Shown in pieces: positions 56,975 through 64,000 of a DNA stretch of 64,000 bases (positions are counted from its first letter, which is position 1; every line of letters begins with the position of its first letter). A program made the translations under genes and the position numbers. The notes beneath the pieces were generated by a model. The model was given only the letters and a program-made list of their open reading frames with translations. It searched no databases and was not told the DNA's origin. The stretch covers positions 1,654,978 to 1,718,977 of the forward strand of contig NZ_CP015193.1 in the NCBI RefSeq assembly GCF_002214605.1, written 5' to 3'. Source of the DNA: Thermococcus chitonophagus (lineage in GTDB: Archaea > Methanobacteriota_B > Thermococci > Thermococcales > Thermococcaceae).

Positions 56975-58084
56975 TTAATACAATTTTCCTTCAATAAACC
57001 TTTCCCTTATCCAGTACTCTAAGAATATATCGGAAATTTTGTACGTCCCATTTTTCGAAACTATATCCTTTTCAATTAACTTTTTAAGGGCAGATTGAAC
57101 GCTCGAAGGAGATCTGAGATTATACCTCCTTATCGTTTCCCCAGAGAACAGATCCTTCTCTCCAGCTGCTATCATTATTAGAACTTTTCTTTGATTCGGT
57201 GTTAGGTTCTCCCACAGCAATATAAAAGAATTTTCTAGGTCGGACACTAGATCCCTAAGAACTTTGTCAACATCATCCTTCTCCACTCCGCCTTTAGTTT
57301 TTCCCAGATACCACAGCTCAAAACACAGCCTCTGGGTGTAGTAGGGATGACACTTAGTTAAAGAAAGAATGTAATCAACCACATCATCCTTAATTCCTAT
57401 TTCACCCATTTCAAATGCTTTCATTATGTAGGCCTTGAAATCTTCCTTCGGAATTTCTCTTAAAACCATGTGAGCTCCAAAGTTGTAGAAGGGACTTTCT
57501 TTAGCCCTAAATATCCACTCCATTAAGTGCCTTTTGCTTCCAACAAAGACGTAGCTTACCTTGTCGTGAAGCTGAAGCTTCGACCTCAGCACTTTCAGTA
57601 ATCCTTCAAACTTGGATAACTCCTGAAACTCGTCAAGAACAACGACAACTCTCTTTTTCCTATCTTCAGCGAGTTTTTGTGGCAAGTCAAGAGCATCCTT
57701 CCAGCTTTCTGATTTCCTACTGAATTTCACTTCAAAATTAATTCCATATTCCGTCTTTATCGTCACACTAGCCTGTATATTAGCAAGAAGCCTCTTCACG
57801 GCTTCACTAAAGCTACCATAGGTCTTCAGTACTTTTCTAGTTATCTCCTCAGCAAGCTCCTCCCTTGAAGTTATGGCATAGCAATCGATAAATATCGGAA
57901 TAATATCATCCCTTAGTTCTTCAATAACCTTTAGAATAAGAGATGTTTTTCCGAACCTTCTGGGGGAGTATAGTATGACGTTTCTTCCACTCAAAATATA
58001 GGCCTTTAATCTTTCCAATTCTCGTTTTCTGTTTATGAACTTATCCCCCCTGACTGGCTCTCCAAACACGAAAGGGTTTTCCAT
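56975..58084 (-). CDS. Archaeal AAA ATPase with C-terminal winged helix
   Basis: A 369-aa PF01637-type ATPase: NRKRELERLKAYILSGRNVILYSPRRFGKTS (Walker A ~37-46), Walker B RVVVVLDEFQEL (~145-156), SYVFVGSKRHLM sensor and CHPYYTQRLCFELWYLG lid. The C-terminal wHTH is LFSGETIRRYNLRSPSSVQSA through KKLIEKDIVSKNGTYKISDI. Unlike the decayed copies at 47-51 kb it is intact. Tandem repeats lie in its promoter region (58094-58123), suggesting autoregulation. Confidence 0.88.
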   Translation of the reverse strand: MENPFVFGEPVRGDKFINRKRELERLKAYILSGRNVILYSPRRFGKTSLILKVIEELRDDIIPIFIDCYAITSREELAEEITRKVLKTYGSFSEAVKRLLANIQASVTIKTEYGINFEVKFSRKSESWKDALDLPQKLAEDRKKRVVVVLDEFQELSKFEGLLKVLRSKLQLHDKVSYVFVGSKRHLMEWIFRAKESPFYNFGAHMVLREIPKEDFKAYIMKAFEMGEIGIKDDVVDYILSLTKCHPYYTQRLCFELWYLGKTKGGVEKDDVDKVLRDLVSDLENSFILLWENLTPNQRKVLIMIAAGEKDLFSGETIRRYNLRSPSSVQSALKKLIEKDIVSKNGTYKISDIFLEYWIRERFIEGKLY

Positions 58085-58093
58085 TACTCATCA

Positions 58094-58123
58094 CCAAGTT
58101 ACTTAATTCCAAGTTACTTAACT
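58094..58123. promoter_or_regulatory. Tandem 15-bp repeats upstream of the ATPase gene
   Basis: CCAAGTTACTTAATT (58094-58108) is followed directly by CCAAGTTACTTAACT (58109-58123), and a reverse-oriented TTAAGTAA (58124-58131) follows. The sites lie 10-40 bp before the ATPase ATG and ~75-110 bp before pyrB. Direct repeats of one and a half helical turns with an inverted third copy look like an operator; the wHTH of the ATPase is a possible ligand (inference). Confidence 0.55.
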
Positions 58124-58191
58124 TTAAGTAATTTGCCGTTGTGACAAAAACATGTTAAAGCAAACCTTATATAATTATGAAGACCCACTGA

Positions 58192-59130
<939 letters not shown>

Positions 59131-59589
59131 ATGACTGAACTTAAAGTTTCCGCTATTAGAGAGGGAACAGTCATAGACCACATACCCGCGGGTAAAGGGC
59201 TTAAGGTCATTGAAATCTTGAAGTTGGGGAGGTTAAGCAACGGAGGGGCTGTTCTCTTGGCTATAAATGTCCCAAGCAAGAAGCTTGGAAGGAAGGATAT
59301 AGTAAAAGTCGAAGGCAAGTTCCTGAGCGAGGAGGAGGTAAACAAGATAGCCCTCGTCGCTCCTACTGCTACGGTAAACATAATAAGAGACTACAAGGTC
59401 GTCGAGAAGTTCAAGGTTGAGATTCCAGACATAATTGAGGGAATATTAAGGTGCGCAAATCCGAACTGCATAACACACTATGAATACGTAACGACAAAAT
59501 TCTACGTAATAAGCAGGGAACCGCTGAAGGTCAGGTGCCACTACTGTGAAAGAACAATGGAAGAAGAGGAAATCCTGGCAAACCTCTAG
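59131..59589 (+). CDS. pyrI: Aspartate carbamoyltransferase regulatory subunit
   Basis: A 152-aa protein with an N-terminal allosteric domain (IREGTVIDHIPAGKGLKVIEIL, nucleotide-binding) and a C-terminal zinc domain with C108, C113, C136 and C139. It binds PyrB to form the ATCase holoenzyme and transmits CTP/ATP control. It follows pyrB directly. Confidence 0.97.
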   Translation: MTELKVSAIREGTVIDHIPAGKGLKVIEILKLGRLSNGGAVLLAINVPSKKLGRKDIVKVEGKFLSEEEVNKIALVAPTATVNIIRDYKVVEKFKVEIPDIIEGILRCANPNCITHYEYVTTKFYVISREPLKVRCHYCERTMEEEEILANL

Positions 59590-60728
59590 AACCTAAACGC
59601 TAGGGCAACTTCGAGTGCCGTTCCCAGGTGGAGGACATCCTCGTCAACGTCGAACTTTGGATGATGGTGAGGATAGACTATCCCTTTCTCCTCGTTTCTT
59701 ATTCCAAGGGCTATGAAGGCCCCAGGAACCTTTTGTAAGTAGAAGGCAAAATCCTCCCCGCCGAGCGTTTTCCTAACCTCTCCAACGTTTAGGCCGATAT
59801 CCTCGGCAACTCTTCTCACGAATTTAGCCATCTCTCCATTGTTTATCGTTGGTGGGCCTAGGATGTCAGCCTCGACCTCAGCCCTACACCTGTGGGCCTT
59901 CGCCGTGTTCTCAATTATCTCCACTATTCTCGACTTTAGGAATTCACCAAGTTCGTTCGTGAAAAACCTGAAAGTTCCCTCCAGCTCCACGAATTCTGGG
60001 ATTACATTGAATGCCGTACCTCCCTGAACCCTTCCAACAGTAACCACGGCACTCTCCAATGGATCAACTTCCCTAGCAACGATCCTCTGCAGGGCCAAGA
60101 TCGCGTCAGCTGCTGCAGGTATCGGGTCTATGGTGTACTGGGGAGCCGCTCCGTGCCCACCTTTTCCAATTATCCTTGCAAGGAATCTACCAACGCCGGC
60201 AAGAAACGGCCCTTCCCTTATCCCAACTACTCCAGAATCAAGCTCAGCCCAAACGTGGAGACCAAAGATAGCGTTTACTCCCTCTAGCGCACCACCCTCG
60301 ATCATCTTTAACGCTCCATTCCCTCCCTCCTCCGCAGGCTGGAAGATTAAACGGACTCTGTTCTTCAGCTCATCGGAGTGCTCGGCTATTATTTTCGCTG
60401 CCCCTAGGAGCATTGCAGTATGAGCATCGTGGCCGCAGGCGTGCATCTTTCCTGGGATCTTCGATTTGTATGGGACGTCATTTTCCTCTTGGATTGGCAA
60501 AGCATCCATATCTGCCCTAAGGGCAATAGTTCTCTCACCTTCTCCAATGTCTGCTATTATTCCAGTTCCAACTCTCTTTATCCTGTAGCCCCACTCCCTC
60601 AAGTGCTCCTCTACAATTCTAGAAGTCCTCTCCTCCTCAAAGCCAAGCTCGGGATGCATGTGGAAGTCCCTTCTCCACTCAATTATCTCCTCCTTTATCT
60701 TCTCGGCCTCCTTTAGTGGATCGAACAT
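59586..60728 (-). CDS. M20D metallo-amidohydrolase/carboxypeptidase (second copy)
   Basis: A 380-aa paralogue of the M20D protein at 14182-15339. Residues around the metal site are the same: IPGKMHACGHDAHTAMLLGA, FQPAEEGGNG, FGLHVW and YPHHHPKFDVDE. ATG 60728 follows GGTGGTCACC; the in-frame extension to 60902 overlaps the divergent MBL gene and is unlikely. No transporter is next to this copy. Convergent 4-bp overlap with pyrI. Confidence 0.94.
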   Translation of the reverse strand: MFDPLKEAEKIKEEIIEWRRDFHMHPELGFEEERTSRIVEEHLREWGYRIKRVGTGIIADIGEGERTIALRADMDALPIQEENDVPYKSKIPGKMHACGHDAHTAMLLGAAKIIAEHSDELKNRVRLIFQPAEEGGNGALKMIEGGALEGVNAIFGLHVWAELDSGVVGIREGPFLAGVGRFLARIIGKGGHGAAPQYTIDPIPAAADAILALQRIVAREVDPLESAVVTVGRVQGGTAFNVIPEFVELEGTFRFFTNELGEFLKSRIVEIIENTAKAHRCRAEVEADILGPPTINNGEMAKFVRRVAEDIGLNVGEVRKTLGGEDFAFYLQKVPGAFIALGIRNEEKGIVYPHHHPKFDVDEDVLHLGTALEVALAFRF

Positions 60729-60776
60729 GGTGACCACCAATAGGAATATATTGGGGTTTGGGTTATCACCTTTTCG

Positions 60777-61610
60777 ATGAACATCATAACAGTAGGGCTC
60801 GATGGAAAAGGGAAAGTTGCATTTCAATCTCACGCCCATACGGATCACTTTGCCCAGGGCAGGATTATCTATGCGACACTGCCCACGATACACCTGAGCC
60901 ACTTAAGGAATTCCCGCTTTTATTCCCCCGTCGAGTTTGAGAAGAGGTTCTATATCGGAGATTACAAAGCTAAGCCATATCCTTCCGGTCATATTCTTGG
61001 CTCAGCGGGAATAAAGATCTGGCTCGACGAGGGGACACTCTACTATACGGGAGACATAAAGCTTGAGAGGCTTAGAACTCCGGAGAGAACTAAAATTCCC
61101 AGGGCAGACTTTCTAATAATAGAAGCCACCTTTGGGGTTCCCAAGTTTAGGTTTCCAAAACCCAAGATTGTTGAAAAGGAGATAATCGGTATAGTGGAGG
61201 AAAAGCTCGATAAAGGAGAAACCCCCATCTTCCTGGCCAATCCATTCGGGAAGGCCCAGGAATTGATTAGAATTCTAAATATTCACGGTTACGAAGTTAG
61301 GGTTGACAGAGTTACAGGAAAGGTCTCGAAAGTTTATGGAAAGTTTGGTGTCAGGCTTAAAATTAGTGAAGAGGGCGAAGTTGCAGTTTCCTCCAAACTA
61401 GGGATTCCAGTTTCAGGATTTTCACAAATAAAGCTCAGCAATCACGCTGATTTCTGGGAGTTAATTGAGATAGTGGAAAGGGTTAAGCCAGAAAAAGTCT
61501 TCACAGTTTATGGGCATGCAGAGCAGTTCGCAAAAATACTCAGAGGGCTAGGCTATGAAGCGGAGGTTTATAAAGAACCAATGTTAAGGTTAAATGGGAG
61601 AGGTCTTTGA
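60777..61610 (+). CDS. MBL-fold putative exonuclease (beta-CASP/SNM1-like)
   Basis: A 277-aa metallo-beta-lactamase protein. Metal motif SHAHTDHF (~18-25), SGHILGSAGI, YYTGDI (motif 3 Asp) and a late SNHADF near ~226, with a phosphate-type His in VYGHAEQF. This arrangement is that of nucleic-acid-processing MBL enzymes related to mRNA 3'-end endonucleases and SNM1, lacking the KH domains of aCPSF1. RNA or DNA preference is unknown. No ribosome binding site is seen, so translation may be leaderless. Confidence 0.85.
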   Translation: MNIITVGLDGKGKVAFQSHAHTDHFAQGRIIYATLPTIHLSHLRNSRFYSPVEFEKRFYIGDYKAKPYPSGHILGSAGIKIWLDEGTLYYTGDIKLERLRTPERTKIPRADFLIIEATFGVPKFRFPKPKIVEKEIIGIVEEKLDKGETPIFLANPFGKAQELIRILNIHGYEVRVDRVTGKVSKVYGKFGVRLKISEEGEVAVSSKLGIPVSGFSQIKLSNHADFWELIEIVERVKPEKVFTVYGHAEQFAKILRGLGYEAEVYKEPMLRLNGRGL

Positions 61611-61838
61611 GCAGTGAGATAGTCATCAGAGTGAAGATACCTGAAAGCCTCGAGAAATACCTAAGTGAGAGGACTGTGGAGGATATAAAGCTCGAGATAA
61701 TAAAAGAGATACAGGAAAGGTTGTAGAGGGCGAAGGAGCTATTGAGAATACTTGAAAAAAGTGAACTCAAGGAAGAAGACGCAAAAGAATTGGAGAGAAC
61801 TAAAAGAGGCTCTTGCCAGAGGGTACGAGATTCTATGA
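61607..61838 (+). pseudogene. VapB-like antitoxin remnant
   Basis: From TTG 61607 (after AGAGGT, overlapping the MBL stop) the frame reads SSEIVIRVKIPESLEKYLSE, then VEDIKLEIIKEIQERL, an antitoxin-like start. An in-frame TAG at about 61724 interrupts it, the same frame resumes (RAKELLRILEKSELKEEDAK), and near 61800 a frameshift is needed to reach ELKEALARGYEIL and the stop at 61836-61838. One nonsense codon and one indel make it non-functional. Confidence 0.7.
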
Positions 61839-62027
61839 TAGGGAGTCGTTTTGGATTATAGCGTTGTATTCCCAGCGTTTCATAAGAAGGGGACTTCATA
61901 TCTACTTCTTGTTGCTCTGACAGTAAGGATATTAGTCCCCGAGTACTTTTGGGAGGAATTTGAAAAGCATGAAGGAAAGCTCCTCAGATACACAAAGCTA
62001 AGTCAGGAAGAATTCGAAAAATATTAA
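61834..62027 (+). pseudogene. vapC: VapC (PIN) toxin remnant
   Basis: Directly after the antitoxin remnant. An extra G in the first codons (ATGATAGGGAGTC) shifts the frame; corrected, it reads GVVLDYSVVFPAFHKKGTSY, then LLLVALTVRILVPEYFWEEF, and stops after SQEEFEKY at 62025-62027. Only the first ~65 residues of a ~140-aa PIN protein remain, so the later catalytic acids are missing. The rest of the gap to 62166 shows nothing coding. Confidence 0.75.
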
Positions 62028-62166
62028 AACTATACTCAACGTCCGTCCCAAAAGAGCTCTTTATGTGTAGAGACAGAGACGCACACTCCATAGGCGTGCA
62101 ATTTTGATAAGAAGATCTAAATCTAAAAGCCGATGTTGAAGGTATAACTCCTTAGGAGGTGAAAAT

Positions 62167-62970
62167 ATGGCCCTCTACTTCATCGGCCTGGGCTTGTACG
62201 ATGAGAAGGATATAACGCTCAAGGGGCTTGAGATAGCTAGAAAGTGTGATTATGTTTTTGCAGAGTTCTACACCTCTCTAATGGCCGGTACAACCCTTGA
62301 AAAAATTCAAGAGCTAATAGGCAAGGAGATAAAAGTCCTGAGCAGGGAAGACGTGGAGATGAACTTTGAAAGGATAGTCCTCCCCCTAGCTAGGGAACAT
62401 GATGTCGCGTTCCTTACAGCAGGAGATCCCATGGTTGCAACAACTCATTCGGAGCTCAGAATAAGAGCGAAGAAGACGGGAGTGAAAAGCTACGTCATCC
62501 ACGCCCCAAGCATTTATTCAGCAATCGCAGTTACCGGTCTACATATTTACAAGTTTGGAAAGAGTGCCACCGTTGCATATCCTGAGGGCAACTGGTTTCC
62601 CACGAGCTATTATGATGTTATAAAGGAGAATAAGGAAAGGGGACTGCACACTCTCCTATTTTTGGATATAAAGGCCGATCAGAGAAAGTACATGACTGCA
62701 AATGAAGCCATGAAGTTGCTCCTGAAGATAGAGGGTATGAAGAGACAAAACGTATTCACCGAGGATACTCTTGTAGTCGTTCTAGCTAGAGCAGGTTCCC
62801 TTGAACCAACTCTCAAGGCAGGCTTCGTCAGAGATATGATCAGAGAAGACTTTGGAAAACAGCCCCATGTTCTCATAGTTCCTGGGAGACTACACATAGT
62901 CGAGGCAGAGTACCTGGTAGAGATTGCGGGAGCCCCTAAAAAAATAATTGAAAGAGGTCAGGGATTGTAG
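62167..62970 (+). CDS. dphB: Diphthine synthase
   Basis: A 267-aa tetrapyrrole-methylase-fold enzyme (Dph5) that methylates the modified histidine of aEF2 using SAM. It contains MALYFIGLGLYDEKDITLKGLE, CDYVFAEFYTSLMAGT, FLTAGDPMVATTHSELRIRA, HAPSIYSAIAVTGLHIYKFG and LVVVLARAGSLEPTLKAG. An optimal AGGAGGTGAAAAT site precedes the ATG. Convergent 13-bp overlap with the next gene. Confidence 0.97.
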   Translation: MALYFIGLGLYDEKDITLKGLEIARKCDYVFAEFYTSLMAGTTLEKIQELIGKEIKVLSREDVEMNFERIVLPLAREHDVAFLTAGDPMVATTHSELRIRAKKTGVKSYVIHAPSIYSAIAVTGLHIYKFGKSATVAYPEGNWFPTSYYDVIKENKERGLHTLLFLDIKADQRKYMTANEAMKLLLKIEGMKRQNVFTEDTLVVVLARAGSLEPTLKAGFVRDMIREDFGKQPHVLIVPGRLHIVEAEYLVEIAGAPKKIIERGQGL

Positions 62971-64000
62971 TTCCTGGCATGGTAGTACCAGTCATCTCCA
63001 GTTGGCCTTGGAATGTGAGGCTCAGGCCAGTGCTTCATAGCAACCCTCAGTATTGTCAAGAAGTCGTAGCGGTAGGATATGTGGTCTCCTCCCCAGTGCT
63101 GAGAGAGTAAATCGTAAGCCCTCTTTACATCTCTCATCATTGCATTCCATTCCTCGTCGCTTATCGCTCCAGGCCTGAAGAACTTCTGCCTTACCACAGT
63201 GAAGAAATACTCTATGTCATCCCAGGTTAAGTTCGCGTCATATATTCTCTCCGTTTCCATATCCATTGTTGCCGTGATGTTTATCACGGTTGGCACGTGA
63301 CCACCAAAGCCCTCCATGTTGAATTCCTTCCAGAGAACCTCTGCATTTATTGCCTTCTCCCAGTTATCTGAGAAGATTTTGAGGGCCTCTATTGCTCCAA
63401 CTCCTCTGTTATATCCAAAGTCTATTATTTCGGTTTCAGCCCACGGATCCTTTGCAAGCCTTAGGAATTCATTGTACTTGTCCCCAACGGCCGCGTATAG
63501 AAGCTCCCTCTCCATGGTCAAACTAACAGCGGCGACTATTGGAGAAGTTATCCACGCGGTGTCATTTGGATCTAGAGAAACCTTCATATAGTCGTCGTGA
63601 TCTGCAGTATCCGGGAATATATCAGGATAGTATGCCTTGATTTGGTTGAAGTTCCCACTTTCAACTTGGAATATGCCATCAGGATGATCTATTTGAACAG
63701 GCCAGTAGTACTCTTCCTCATCAATTATTACTTTGTACCCCTTAAACGCAGGATCTTTTGTAACAGCTGTTCCCCAGTTCTCCTTTGCTGCAAGGGCCAT
63801 CAGGAAGTTTGGATTGACTTTAAACCACTCATAAGCTAGGGCAAGGCCCATAGCAAAGTACTTGTTGGGAACCCACATCCTGGCACTTGAGGCTAGATTC
63901 AACGGATAGTCAATGTCAGCCAGCCCTATGATGATCTGGGTCGGGTGGGGAGGATTGTACATTATGAAGCCGTTCTGGTGAGGTTTAACATGTGGATCAT
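62958..64000 (-). CDS. C-terminal part of a large protein, possibly lysozyme-like (5' partial)
   Basis: The minus frame is open to the window end; codons before the ATG at 63962 continue as DPHVKPHQNGF, so the gene starts beyond the window. The visible ~345 residues contain PNFLMALAAKENWGTAV and later HPDGIFQVESGNFNQIK. A Glu after Ala-Lys in a helix and a G-I/F-Q turn recall lytic transglycosylase/lysozyme folds. The chain is rich in Trp, Tyr and Asp, as in extracellular hydrolases. Family not firmly recognised; a glycan-cleaving role is only a suggestion. Confidence 0.7.
   Translation of the reverse strand, partial: DPHVKPHQNGFIMYNPPHPTQIIIGLADIDYPLNLASSARMWVPNKYFAMGLALAYEWFKVNPNFLMALAAKENWGTAVTKDPAFKGYKVIIDEEEYYWPVQIDHPDGIFQVESGNFNQIKAYYPDIFPDTADHDDYMKVSLDPNDTAWITSPIVAAVSLTMERELLYAAVGDKYNEFLRLAKDPWAETEIIDFGYNRGVGAIEALKIFSDNWEKAINAEVLWKEFNMEGFGGHVPTVINITATMDMETERIYDANLTWDDIEYFFTVVRQKFFRPGAISDEEWNAMMRDVKRAYDLLSQHWGGDHISYRYDFLTILRVAMKHWPEPHIPRPTGDDWYYHARNYNP

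Noticed and set aside
60729-60902. N-terminal extension of the second M20 enzyme
   Set aside because: It would overlap the divergent MBL gene, and GGTGGTCACC directly precedes ATG 60728.

Overview
The window is chromosomal DNA of a hyperthermophilic archaeon of the order Thermococcales, almost certainly a Pyrococcus. The evidence is the gene content (aIF5B, Hel308/Hjm, ABCE1, archaeal PPAT, Trm10, diphthine synthase, PyrB/PyrI with zinc-binding PyrI, Na+-pumping methylmalonyl-CoA decarboxylase, a CGP-CTERM surface protein), GGTGA-type ribosome binding sites, short TATA-type promoters and dense packing with many 4-bp ATGA overlaps. No species is claimed.

Layout. 0-9.6 kb: end of an Mrr-like nuclease fused to PepSY-like repeats, htpX, a fluoride-exporter pair (crcB plus DUF190), then a two-gene operon of an unrecognised 727-aa protein and a PD-(D/E)XK nuclease-SF2 helicase fusion, followed by a frameshifted pseudogene. 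9.5-18.5 kb: intein-free infB, an AmmeMemoRadiSam-type radical SAM enzyme, a symporter/M20 peptidase/Lrp regulator cassette, an acetyl-CoA synthetase alpha-like protein, a dead membrane-protein gene and coaD. 18.4-21.3 kb: a compact candidate RiPP cassette made of a radical SAM/SPASM maturase, an unlisted 37-codon Cys-containing precursor-like peptide and an MFS transporter. 21.5-30.4 kb: a phytoene-desaturase-like oxidoreductase, small membrane proteins, two wHTH regulators, a Pab87-like serine hydrolase, a second PflA-like radical SAM protein and an RNA m5C methyltransferase. 30.7-36.2 kb: purB, a surface-glycan operon (flippase-like protein, GT4, deacetylase), a C/D box sRNA, and tRNA-Gly and tRNA-Arg flanking an ATPase. 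36.4-46.9 kb: central metabolism (cyclase, ahcY, RidA, ABCE1, mmdA-D-C-B, malic enzyme, carbamate kinase). 47-54 kb: hel308 surrounded by a graveyard of ATPase, tnpB and vapBC fragments, with trm10 and a YgjP-type peptidase. 53.9-64 kb: YjbQ, a flavin reductase, a ThiN-type regulator, a CGP-CTERM protein, an ATPase, pyrBI, a second M20 peptidase, an MBL nuclease, a decayed vapBC pair, dph5 and the C-terminal part of a large, possibly lysozyme-like protein.

How the genes fit together. MmdA/D/C/B would form one membrane biotin-dependent decarboxylase that exports Na+, placed next to a malic enzyme. PyrB/PyrI form aspartate carbamoyltransferase, and carbamate kinase links to the same carbamoyl-phosphate pool. 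The two most interesting unexplained systems are the RiPP cassette at 18.4-21.3 kb and the nuclease-helicase operon at 3.7-8.7 kb. All similarity statements come from reading the sequence and from family knowledge; no database search was run.
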